Positions 35,180 to 44,119 of a stretch of 64,000 nt of DNA are shown piece after piece (the first letter of the stretch is position 1; every line of letters starts with the position of its first letter). The notes under the pieces are model-generated. The model was not told the DNA's origin. It did no database searches and worked only from the letters and a program-made list of their open reading frames with translations. Both the position numbers and the translations under genes were made by a program. Location of the stretch: NCBI GenBank assembly GCA_016708465.1, contig JADJFT010000004.1, positions 434,001-498,000 on the forward strand. The letters run 5' to 3'. This DNA comes from Rhodanobacteraceae bacterium. GTDB lineage: Bacteria; Pseudomonadota; Gammaproteobacteria; Xanthomonadales; Ahniellaceae.

Positions 35180-36655
35180 TTAGACCGCAGCCATTGCCTC
35201 CGGGTAAAGGCGTACCTCGCGCTCGATGTCGACTAGCCAAGCATCCAGCGCGTCGAGGAGTTCGTGGTCATGCGCGGTTGCGACGGTCTCGCGCAGTTCG
35301 GCGACACGTAACTGGCGAGCGCCGATACTGCGACTGGCATCGCCGCGGCCATCGATCAACTGGGCGCGAACCCAAGACTGGAAGCGAGCGGTCTCGTCGG
35401 CATCGAGTGATTCCGGATAGTGGCGTGCGCGATAGCGAAACAGCAGTTCGCGATATCGCGGATCGCGCAGCCGAGCATCGAAGTCGGCGAGTTCGCCAGG
35501 TGCTGCACGGCGGATCTTCGGCAGCATGGCGAGATCAGATTCTGGTGGCAGCCCACCGTATAGATCGGCCTCGGGATCGGCGCCGACGAAATCACGTTCA
35601 TTCGCGAACACCAAGGCGAGCTTGGCTGACAACAGGCCGCGGTATGCCAGTAGTTGGTTGAAGTGCTGCTGGCAACGCTCTGGATCCAGCGCGATGCGGT
35701 CGAGATCGACGCCCGCCAGCGTATTGGCGGGCGCAAGGACCGGGCAGCGATTCAGGTGCACCATTTTCAGCGGTATCCGTTCGACACCTTCCGGGAAGTC
35801 GATGCGTGGCACGAAAATGCGGTCTCGCAGATCATCGACATCGAGATCAAGCAGGGCGGAAGGGTCAGTCATCAGATCGAACACGATCACGCCCTGTGGG
35901 CTGGACGGATTCGCCGCCAGTGGCATTACCAACGTGGTGCAGCCGCGATGTGCCGGGAACCGTGTCGAGGTGTGCAGCACCATCGTCGGTTTCGCCAGAT
36001 CGAGCAGACGTGCCGCCGAACGCTTGTCGCGATGCGTGAGCAAGAACTCCCAGAGCCTCGGTTGCTCATTGCGCATCCGTCGCGCCAACGCAATGGTGGC
36101 GCGCACGTCAACCAGCGCATCATGAGCACCTGCGTGTTCGATACCGTTCGCGGCAGTCAGGTGTTCAAGCCGGAACGAGGGTGCGCCATCGTCACGCGTT
36201 GGCCAATTCAATCCCGCCGGCCGCAGCGCATACGCGGCGCGTAGCGGGTCAATCAAATCCCAGCGCGAACTACCATTGCGCCATTCGCGGTCGTAAGGCG
36301 GGAAAAAGTTGCGCCACAATCCATGCCGAGTCAGTTCGTCGTCGAAGCGAATCGAGTTGTAGCCGAGCACGCAGCTACCGGGTACGGTCATCGCCTCGTG
36401 CACGCGTGCAAAAAACTCGGGCTCCGGCACGCCTTCACGTTGCGCGAATTGCGGTGTGATGCCGGTGATCAAACAGGCGTCAGGATCCGGAAGCACATCG
36501 CGTGTCGGCTGGCAGTGGAACGCCACCGGCGTGTCGATTTCGTTCAACTCGGCGTCGGTGCGAACCGCCGCGAACTGCGACGGGCGATCGATACGCGGAC
36601 GCGCGCCGAAGCTTTCGTAGTCGTGGAACAGGAAGCTCGCGGGAGCGCCCGCCAT
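35180..36655 (-). CDS. sbcB: Exodeoxyribonuclease I
   Basis: A 491-residue DnaQ-fold 3'-5' single-strand exonuclease. Visible motifs: FLFHDYESFGARP (ExoI with first Asp and Glu), CVLGYNSIRFDDE (Exo II), and HDALVDVRATIALA (Exo III with His and Asp). The C-terminal SH3-like and helical regions are at the expected length. In E. coli the enzyme takes part in recombination and mismatch repair. I begin at MAGAPASFLFHDYESFG, since SbcB proteins start a few residues before the first motif; the longer reading adds basic residues unlike the family. It lies 10 bp downstream of the GGDEF-EAL gene. Confidence 0.92.
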   Translation of the reverse strand: MAGAPASFLFHDYESFGARPRIDRPSQFAAVRTDAELNEIDTPVAFHCQPTRDVLPDPDACLITGITPQFAQREGVPEPEFFARVHEAMTVPGSCVLGYNSIRFDDELTRHGLWRNFFPPYDREWRNGSSRWDLIDPLRAAYALRPAGLNWPTRDDGAPSFRLEHLTAANGIEHAGAHDALVDVRATIALARRMRNEQPRLWEFLLTHRDKRSAARLLDLAKPTMVLHTSTRFPAHRGCTTLVMPLAANPSSPQGVIVFDLMTDPSALLDLDVDDLRDRIFVPRIDFPEGVERIPLKMVHLNRCPVLAPANTLAGVDLDRIALDPERCQQHFNQLLAYRGLLSAKLALVFANERDFVGADPEADLYGGLPPESDLAMLPKIRRAAPGELADFDARLRDPRYRELLFRYRARHYPESLDADETARFQSWVRAQLIDGRGDASRSIGARQLRVAELRETVATAHDHELLDALDAWLVDIEREVRLYPEAMAAV

Positions 36656-36665
36656 GACGTGCGCC

Positions 36666-39221
36666 TCAGCTCGCCTCGCGCATTGCTGCGGTTTCTTGGT
36701 GACCGACCTGCGCAAATGGCAGCGCACGTTCGAGGCCAACCTGTGGCTCGCCAATGAAATAGCCCTGGATATAGTCGACGGCGCAATCGCGCAGCAGCGG
36801 CAGAATCTGCGGGCGATCGACGAATTCGGCCACGGTGAGCTTGCCGACCGAATGCGCGATACCGGTGATCGCCTTGACCACGGCCTGGTCGATCTTGTCG
36901 TCGATCAGTCCCTGGATGAAGGAACCGTCGATCTTCAGGAAATCGACATCGAGATGCTTGAGGTGCGAGAAGGTCGAGAAGCCGACGCCGAAGTCATCCA
37001 GCGCGAATTGGCAACCGAGTGCACGCAAGTGGCCGATCAGGGCGCGCGCTGATTCGAGGTTGCTGACCGCGCGCGACTCGGTGATTTCGAACACCAATTG
37101 TTTCGCCTCGACATCGAATTCAACCAGTTTGTCAGTGACGAAGCCGGCGGTCGCTGGATTAATCAACGATTGCGCCGACAGGTTCAGCGAGAGCCGCACT
37201 CGGCGACCTTGACGCGCGGTTTCACGCAATGCACGGAGGGCGTTATGGATCACCCAGCGGTCGATATCGAGCATCATGCCGAAGCGTTCGGCGGTTGGCA
37301 GGAAAGCGTCTGGGGCCAGCAGCCGACCTTGGCTATCACGCAGTCGCAGCAGCACCTCGAAATACGGTTCGAGCTTGCTGCCGCCGTTCGTGGGCATCTC
37401 ACAGAAGTCGGCCAGCGGCACGATCGGCTGGTAGCTGAGCACGAAGCCGTCGCTGCGCAGCGCTTCTTCGAGGCGCGTCGACCAGCCGAGTTCCATGTCC
37501 ATGCTGGCGCGTTGGTCAGAATCCTGAGAGAACACGTGGGTCTGGTTGCGACCACCGTTCTTCGCCAGATGGCAGGCGATATCGGCGTTGGCCATCGCTT
37601 CCGCCGCTGATTCAGTGTGCTTGTCCATCTTCGCCACACCGATTGACACGGTGATGCGATAGGTTTTTCCGGCATAGACGAACGGGTGCGAAGTCAGCGC
37701 ACGACGGAATTCGTCGGAGACCGAGTCGGTATCCATGTTGGTGACATTACGCAAAATGATCGCGTATTCATCGCCACCCATGCGCGCTAGATGGTCGGAC
37801 TGGCGCAGGCGTGACTTCAGCCGTGCGCTGACCTCGACCAGTAATTGGTCACCGGCACTGTGGCCCGCGGTGTCGTTGATATATTTGAATCGATCGACGT
37901 CGATGAACAATAGCAACGAGGTTTGCTCGGAGCGCTTCAGCCGCGACACTTCCTGTTCGAGTTGGCTTTCGAAGAAGGCGCGATTGTGCAGCTTGGTCAG
38001 CGAATCGTGGCTGGCCTGCCAGCGCAGTTCTTCTTCCAGCACGCGGCGTTGCGAGACATCGCGGAACGCGACAACGGAGCCCTCGCGCACACCGTCCACG
38101 GTCATCGGGAATACCGTGCACTCGACCGGGATCTGTCGGCGGGCGGCGCTGATGAAGATCGTCTGCCAATTCGGAACCTGCGAGCCTTGCGTATAGCACT
38201 GGCTCAGAAAACAGGCCGAGCGCGGCATCGGCGCGCCGTTTTCGAAGGCGTGGTGGAATTTCTCATAGGCGGAATGGCCGACCAGATCCGAGGTGTCGGC
38301 GTATCCAAGCAGATCGACTGCGGCCGGATTCACGAATTGAATGACGCCGCCGCGATCAACACCGTAGACGCCGTCGCCGACCGACGACAGGATGCCTTGC
38401 AGGCGCCGCCGCTCGGCATCGACGGCTTTGCGATCACCGACCATGCGTGCAAGCGAATGCAGGCGCGCCAGGAATAATTCCTTGGCCTCACTTTTAAACA
38501 TGCACTCAATCGCGCCGGAGGCGAGAGAGTCATTGATCACCTGATCTGAATAGGTGCCGGTGATGACCGCGCAAATCGTGCTGGCGCTGGCGGGATCGGA
38601 CTTCAGCGCGCGGATCAACTCGGTGCCGTTCTCGCCGGGCATGAAATAGTCGGTGACAACGATGTCCGACGGTTTTGCCGAGAACTTCATCTTGCCCTCG
38701 GCGACGCTGGAGGCGACCTCGACTTGATAACCCTGTTTCGCCAGCAGCTTTTGGAACGCGAGGCGCACGGTGGCCGAATCATCGACCAGCAACACGCGCA
38801 TGTTGGCGTGCGCAGCGGCATCGAGTGAAATGGCATACGGTTGCGTCGGCCGCATCAGTTTCTGCAAGGCTTCGCCGGCTTCGTTGTAGTCACCCCAGTT
38901 CAACAGCGCCGAACGTGGGCGCTTCATCATCCAATTCACCGCGCCTGGGCTCGACGAATCGGCTAGGACCAACACCGGCAGATGTTCGTATTGATCGCGG
39001 CTGAGCAGGTCGAAGACCTCGTCCGCCATTGGCTCGCCGTAATCCGGCCATCCCACTGCACAGGCAGCGATCTCGCTGGACGTGCGTGGCATGCGTTGCA
39101 GCAGTGCCAGCGTATCCGAGAAGTTCTGCATTGGCTGCACGGTGAAGCCGGCGCTGACCAGCACTGTGGACATGGCGCGACGGCGTGTAGTGGACGTTTC
39201 AGCGAGCAGAACTGCGGTCAA
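36666..39221 (-). CDS. REC-REC-PAS-GGDEF-EAL cyclic-di-GMP signalling protein
   Basis: An 851-residue cytosolic multidomain protein. Residues 1-125 are a degenerate receiver. Residues 139-260 are a second receiver with RVLLVDDSA and the phosphoacceptor Asp in VVTDYFMPGENG. A PAS domain follows (GILSSVGDGVYGVDRGGVIQFVNPAA), then GGDEF (near residue 475) and EAL. The GGDEF signature is MGGDEY with an RxxD inhibitory site (RQSD) just upstream. In the EAL domain the signature reads FEVLLRL instead of EAL, while LDDFGVGFSTFSHLKHLDVDFLKIDGSF and YIQGYFIGEP are well kept. Cyclase activity is plausible; phosphodiesterase activity is uncertain. It is divergent from the efflux operon. Confidence 0.9.
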   Translation of the reverse strand: MTAVLLAETSTTRRRAMSTVLVSAGFTVQPMQNFSDTLALLQRMPRTSSEIAACAVGWPDYGEPMADEVFDLLSRDQYEHLPVLVLADSSSPGAVNWMMKRPRSALLNWGDYNEAGEALQKLMRPTQPYAISLDAAAHANMRVLLVDDSATVRLAFQKLLAKQGYQVEVASSVAEGKMKFSAKPSDIVVTDYFMPGENGTELIRALKSDPASASTICAVITGTYSDQVINDSLASGAIECMFKSEAKELFLARLHSLARMVGDRKAVDAERRRLQGILSSVGDGVYGVDRGGVIQFVNPAAVDLLGYADTSDLVGHSAYEKFHHAFENGAPMPRSACFLSQCYTQGSQVPNWQTIFISAARRQIPVECTVFPMTVDGVREGSVVAFRDVSQRRVLEEELRWQASHDSLTKLHNRAFFESQLEQEVSRLKRSEQTSLLLFIDVDRFKYINDTAGHSAGDQLLVEVSARLKSRLRQSDHLARMGGDEYAIILRNVTNMDTDSVSDEFRRALTSHPFVYAGKTYRITVSIGVAKMDKHTESAAEAMANADIACHLAKNGGRNQTHVFSQDSDQRASMDMELGWSTRLEEALRSDGFVLSYQPIVPLADFCEMPTNGGSKLEPYFEVLLRLRDSQGRLLAPDAFLPTAERFGMMLDIDRWVIHNALRALRETARQGRRVRLSLNLSAQSLINPATAGFVTDKLVEFDVEAKQLVFEITESRAVSNLESARALIGHLRALGCQFALDDFGVGFSTFSHLKHLDVDFLKIDGSFIQGLIDDKIDQAVVKAITGIAHSVGKLTVAEFVDRPQILPLLRDCAVDYIQGYFIGEPQVGLERALPFAQVGHQETAAMREAS

Positions 39222-39381
39222 GGCGGTGCTCTCGGATCCTTCGGAAGCCCGAGACTAAACCCTTCGCCGGCAGCGTGCCATGCGATACCAGCCCGGTTGG
39301 CCGTTCCAGACGCGGTATCGGTGCAAGGAATCGTCAACAACATTGAGTCGCGATTCGCTGTCCAGCGATAGAACAGGCCAC

Positions 39382-39397
39382 TGTCCGGAACCGGACA
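39382..39397. promoter_or_regulatory. Candidate upstream activator site for the NtrC-type regulator
   Basis: TGTCCGG-AA-CCGGACA is a perfect dyad centred about 105 bp upstream of the predicted sigma-54 transcription start. That is the normal place for an enhancer bound by an NtrC-type activator. The activator gene lies in the operon served by this promoter, so feedback control is likely. Confidence 0.6.
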
Positions 39398-39466
39398 AGT
39401 GAACACGGGCGTGGCAAACGTGGCGTCTGATCAGCAAAGAAAACAATGAGTTGCGTTGTGTGGAAT

Positions 39467-39483
39467 TTGGCACGCCGATTGCT
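39467..39483 (+). promoter_or_regulatory. Sigma-54 (-24/-12) promoter of the efflux operon
   Basis: TTGGCACGCCGATTGCT matches the consensus TGGCAC-N5-TTGCW exactly, with ten bases between the GG of -24 and the GC of -12. The predicted transcription start, about 12 bases after the GC, is at or one base before the ATG of the membrane-fusion protein gene. The mRNA may therefore be leaderless. Confidence 0.82.
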
Positions 39484-39494
39484 CTTACCGGGCT

Positions 39495-40748
39495 ATGGAT
39501 ATCTCCCGTCCCGATCTCGTTGCCAACAAGCGCCGCCGCCAGATGATCTATCTCGGTTCTGGTATTGCCACTCTGATTGCCATCGCGTTTGGCTTGTCGG
39601 CGATCGAGCCGGCGGCACCGAAAGTGAGTCGCTCGCAAGTCTGGGTCGACGCGGTGAAGCGCGGCGAGATGCGGCGTGAGGTGAGAGGTCCGGGCACGCT
39701 GGTGCCGAAGGAAGTGCGTTGGATCGCGGCCGAAACGGCAGCGCGTGTCGATCGCATCATCGCCAAGCCGGGTGCGACTGTCGCCGCCGATACGGTGATC
39801 ATGGCGCTCTCGAATCCGGAGGTGATCGACCGGTTGCTGGCCGCGCGTTCGGAAGTGACAGCGGCCGAGGCCGACCACGCCGCACTGCGCATGAGTCTCG
39901 AGTCGCAGGTGTTGGATCAACGCGCGAACATGGCGGGAATCGAAGCTGACTATGAGTCGGCGCGTTTGCAGGCCGAGGCCGAAGCCGATCTGAACAAAAA
40001 AGGCATCATCTCCGACATCAACTTCCGCCGATCGCAACTGACCTCAGACCGACTGAAGGTGCGCCTCGACATCGAGCAGGAACGCATCGCGAAATTCAAG
40101 GACACGATGCAAGCGCAACTCACTGCCGGGCGTGCGCGCATCGAACAGTTGCGCAATACGTTGGCGTTGCGTGAGCGTCAGGCCGAGGCGCTCAACCTCA
40201 AAGCTGGCATCGACGGTGTCTTGCAGCAGGTGCCAGTCGAGGAAGGCCAGCAGGTGGCGCCTGGAACCAATCTCGCCCGCGTGGCGCGGCCGGACGTGTT
40301 GATTGCAGAACTGCGCATTGCCGAGACTCAGGCCAAGGATGTCGTGGTTGGCCAGAGGGTCGCCGTCGATACCCGCAATGGCATCGTCAAGGGTCAGGTG
40401 TCGCGCATCGACCCGGCGGTGCAGAATGGCACCGTGCAGGTTGATGTTGATCTCGTCGACATCTTGCCGGCGGGTGCGCGCCCAGATTTGTCGATCGACG
40501 GAACCATTGAAATCGAACGTCTCGCCAACGTGTTGTATGTCGGCCGGCCAGCCTACGGTCAGCCCGAGTCCGACACCACGCTGTTTCGTATCGATCCGAC
40601 ATCCGGCATTGCCACCCGCGTGCCTGTGCGTCTCGGACGCGCGTCGGTGACCGTGATCGAAGTGAATCGCGGACTCGCCGAAGGCGATCAAGTGGTGCTT
40701 TCAGATACCGCGCAATGGGACAAGTACGACCGCCTGAAATTGCAATGA
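39495..40748 (+). CDS. Membrane fusion protein (HlyD/RND periplasmic adaptor type) of an efflux pump
   Basis: A 417-residue adaptor with one N-terminal helix (MIYLGSGIATLIAIAFGL), a biotinyl-lipoyl-like hairpin (VRGPGTLVPKEVRW, RVDRIIAKPGATVAADT) and a long coiled coil at about residues 110-210. The beta-barrel part follows (GVLQQVPVEEGQQVAPGTNLARVARP). It should link an inner-membrane ABC transporter to an outer-membrane channel. MDISRPDLVANKRRR is the usual opening for this family, so I keep that ATG although the sigma-54 promoter leaves almost no leader. The operon continues with ATPase, permease, response regulator and kinase. No TolC gene is in the cluster. Confidence 0.88.
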   Translation: MDISRPDLVANKRRRQMIYLGSGIATLIAIAFGLSAIEPAAPKVSRSQVWVDAVKRGEMRREVRGPGTLVPKEVRWIAAETAARVDRIIAKPGATVAADTVIMALSNPEVIDRLLAARSEVTAAEADHAALRMSLESQVLDQRANMAGIEADYESARLQAEAEADLNKKGIISDINFRRSQLTSDRLKVRLDIEQERIAKFKDTMQAQLTAGRARIEQLRNTLALRERQAEALNLKAGIDGVLQQVPVEEGQQVAPGTNLARVARPDVLIAELRIAETQAKDVVVGQRVAVDTRNGIVKGQVSRIDPAVQNGTVQVDVDLVDILPAGARPDLSIDGTIEIERLANVLYVGRPAYGQPESDTTLFRIDPTSGIATRVPVRLGRASVTVIEVNRGLAEGDQVVLSDTAQWDKYDRLKLQ

Positions 40749-40790
40749 CGAAGTTGTTTTGGCCTTCCAAATCCGACGAGAGAAACGACG

Positions 40791-41588
40791 ATGACTTTAG
40801 CCACTGCCGCCCTGATCCAGATGCGCGACATCAAAAAGGTGTTCTTCACCGACGAGATCGAGACACATGCGCTGGCCGGCGTGCACTTCGATCTCGCACG
40901 CGGCGAATACGTGTCGATTTCGGGTCCTTCCGGGTGCGGCAAGTCGACCTTGTTGTCGATTCTCGGCCTTCTCGACACACCGACCGAGGGCAGCTACACG
41001 CTCAACAATACTTCGGTCGAAGCACTGAACGCCAACGAGCGTGCGCGTATCCGCAATCGCGAGATCGGCTTCATCTTCCAGGCGTTCAATCTGATCGGTG
41101 ATCTCAGTGTCTTCGAAAACGTTGAGTTGCCATTGACCTATCGCGATGGCATGGGCAAGGGCGAACGCAAGGAGCGCGTGCAGGAGGCGCTGGCGCGTGT
41201 TGGCATGGCGCACCGATTGAAACACTACCCGGCACAATTGTCTGGCGGCCAGCAGCAGCGCGTCGCAGTGGCTCGCGCTTTGGTTGGGAAACCGTCGATC
41301 CTGCTCGCCGACGAACCGACCGGCAATCTCGACTCCAAGAATGGCGAAGCGGTGATGGCATTGCTCGACGAACTGCACAAGGGCGGCGCGACCATCTGTA
41401 TGGTCACGCACGATCCGCGCTACGCCGAATTCGCCGGCCGCAAGATTTTCATGTTCGACGGCCGTGTCGTCGATGAAGAAACCTTGCATCGTCTGCGCAA
41501 AGAAGAAGACGCACGCCTGTTCAAGCGTGTTGCGTCGAGTCCGAGCGCCGGTCAAGCCGCGTCCTTCACCAGTGATGGCGGTGAATGA
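40791..41588 (+). CDS. ABC transporter ATP-binding protein (LolD/MacB type)
   Basis: A 265-residue ATPase of the LolD/MacB class. Walker A is GPSGCGKST, signature LSGGQQQRVAVARAL, Walker B ILLADEPTGNLDSKNG with catalytic Glu, and the switch His in VTHDPRYAE. The C-terminal tail past residue 235 is an added low-complexity piece. The ATPase pairs with the FtsX-like permease that starts one base after its stop. Such systems transmit force across the envelope to drive export rather than forming a simple channel. Substrate unknown. Confidence 0.92.
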   Translation: MTLATAALIQMRDIKKVFFTDEIETHALAGVHFDLARGEYVSISGPSGCGKSTLLSILGLLDTPTEGSYTLNNTSVEALNANERARIRNREIGFIFQAFNLIGDLSVFENVELPLTYRDGMGKGERKERVQEALARVGMAHRLKHYPAQLSGGQQQRVAVARALVGKPSILLADEPTGNLDSKNGEAVMALLDELHKGGATICMVTHDPRYAEFAGRKIFMFDGRVVDEETLHRLRKEEDARLFKRVASSPSAGQAASFTSDGGE

Positions 41589-41589
41589 C

Positions 41590-44054
41590 ATGTCGCGACA
41601 AGGTTGGCCGGCGCTGGTCCAGCGGATGCAGGAATATGCCCATGCCGGGTGGTCCGAATGGCGCAATGGGCTGCGGCAATTGGTGCGTCGGCCCGGACAC
41701 AGTGCGCTGATCATTGCGGTGCTCGCGGTTCGGCTGGGGGCAACGCGGTTCGTGCTGGTGGTCATCGATGCATTGGTGCTGCGTCCAATGCCATTTCCGG
41801 ATAGCGAGCGCTTGGTGCAGATCGGCGAAGTCGACGACGACGGCAACGGTGAGCTCGACGACCTGAACTCGCAGGACTTGCTGGAGCTCAAGGTCGGACT
41901 CACGCAATTCGACGCGATCGAGAGTTTTTCGAACGCGACCATCAATATTGCGGATGGGACCAGCGTCGAACGCTATGACGGGCAATTTGTCAGCGGCGGT
42001 CTGTTTGCCTTGCTCGGCGTGCAGGCGCAAATCGGACGCACCATTGCGGCGATCGACGACATGCCAGCAGCGGCACTGCATGTCGTGATCAGCGACCGCG
42101 TCTGGCGGCAACGCTATGGCGCCAATCCGGCAGTGATCGGTCGCGCCGTCCGCTTGAATTCGCAGCCGGCTGAGATCATCGGCGTGATGCCGCCGCGCTT
42201 CGCATTCCCCCAGTTGAGCGACGTCTGGGCCGCTGCTCGCCAGCTGCCTGGCGAGCCGTCAGAATCGCAGCTTGCCACTGAAGCGCTGGGGCGCCTCGCG
42301 GTAGGAGTGACGATCGATGAAGCAGCCTTGCAGCTGCAGACAGTGTGGGCTCGGATGCAGTCTGAGCAGCCGAACAGGCGCCGTGACCAGACCCTGGCAC
42401 TGCTACCGGCCACACATCGTTTCGTAAATCCACACAGTCGTTCGATCTTTGGGATACTGCTGATCGCGGCGTTGTCGGTGCTGCTGGTGGCCTGCGCGAA
42501 CGTGGCTAATCTACAACTGGCGCAGATCAGCCGTCGCAGCCGCGAACTGGCTTTGCGTGCTGCGATTGGTGCCGGGCGTACGCGCTTGCTGATCGCCTTG
42601 TTGGTCGAGACGCTGGTGTTGTGCTTGGTGGCGACATTGATTGCACTGGCGATCGCGCATTGGGCCGGCGTCTACACCATGCGCACCTTTACTGAAGCGG
42701 GCGAAAGCCCGGCGTATTGGATTGAATTCGTGCTGACGCCGCGCGTCGCCTTCATCGGCATCGGCATCGCGGTGCTGACCACGATGGCCGCCGGGCTCAT
42801 GCCAGGTGTGCGTGCCGGTGGTCAGGAATTGAATCGCACCATCATCGACCACGGACGCGCCGGGGCTGGTGCGTCGCGGGTCGCGCGCGGATTGATCGTG
42901 GCGCAGGTGGCGTTCTCTTGCGTGCTGCTGATCGGTGCGGGCATGGTCTGGCGCCAACTCGATGCGCGTTCGCGCTTCGACCTCGGTATCGATACCGCGT
43001 CGACGCAACTATTGACCGCGCGTATCGGAGTTTTTCCGGAACAGTTTCCGAGCGGTGCCGAACAAGTCGCATTTTTTGAGCGCGTTGCTGAGCGCGTGCG
43101 CGCCGAGCCCGGTGTCCTCGCGGCCACGGTCGCCGAAGCCTTGCCGGGATCGACCGCCGGCAGCGCCCCGGTCCTGATCGAGGGCGGCGATCCGGAAGCA
43201 CCCCGTGCCGAGGTGTTCCGCAGTGCCATCGATGACCAGTTTGGTGCGACCTATGGCGTTGTTCCAATTCTTGGCCGCCTGCCGGACGCGCGCGATACCG
43301 CGGACAGCCAGCCGGTAGCGGTGATCGACGAATACTTCGCGGAACGTTGGTGGCCGCGGCAAGACCCGTTGAATCGTCGTTTCAAGCTCGGTGAGCGCGG
43401 ATCGGAAAGTGACTGGATCACCGTAATCAGCGTCGTCCGTCATCTGCAGTTGGAAGACATCGATGATCCGCCGTTGCCGGCAGTGCTGCTGCCAATGCGA
43501 CAGGCGCCGGTGCGTTTCGCGACGCTGGCGGTGCACACCGAGGCGACCCCAGAGAGACGTTCGCACCGCGTCTGGCCGAGATTGTGCGCGAGGTCAATGC
43601 CGACACGCCGGTCTATTGGGTACGTTCGTTGGCTTCGGCGCTGGCGGCGGATCGTGTCGGTGACCGCTTCCTGACGCACTTGTTTGGAGTCTTTGGCATC
43701 GTTGGGCTGCTGTTGGCCGGTGCCGGTTTGTTTGGCGTGTTGGCGCAAGTGGTGCAAGCGCGTACCCGCGAAATCGGCGTGCGTCGCGCCATTGGTGCCA
43801 ATACTGCACAGGTCGTCCATGCTGTTGCGGGCAACAGTGCGCGCCTAGTGCTGTGGGGATTGCTAGCGGGTATTGCGCTGGGGGTGCCGTGGGCGATGTT
43901 GCTCGCGAAAACATCGCTCGGACTGAATCCGTTCGACCCGACGATTTTCCTGACCGTGGTGACCCTGGTATTGGTCGCCGGTGCGGTCGCGGTGCTGGTG
44001 CCGACCCGGCGAGCACTCGGCATTGCACCGAGCGAAGCCCTGCGTGCCGAATAG
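41590..44054 (+). pseudogene. MacB/FtsX-type ABC permease (single-base frameshift)
   Basis: About 821 residues after correction, with the double FtsX layout (eight helices, two large periplasmic MacB-like domains) common in Lysobacterales. The core repeats are ALSVLLVACANVANLQLAQISRRSRELALRAAIGAGRTRLL and, near the C-terminus, GLFGVLAQVVQARTREIGVRRAIGANTAQ. The frame breaks at CCCC (43547-43550). Five C residues would read EATPRETFAPRLAEIVREVNADTPVYWVRS and continue to the normal end PSEALRAE. A sequencing error is likely. The N-terminus (SEWRNGLRQLVRRPGHSALI) is typical. It works with the ATPase immediately upstream. Confidence 0.85.
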
Positions 44055-44119
44055 ACACGAGCAAACCATGCACGGCGCTCGGCTGACCGAAGCCTGATTG
44101 CAGCGGCTACCATCGCGCC

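Noticed and set aside
41590..44054. Naming the permease macB and assigning macrolide export
   Set aside because: The ATPase is a separate gene and the permease has the duplicated FtsX layout; MacB-like architecture alone does not establish the substrate.
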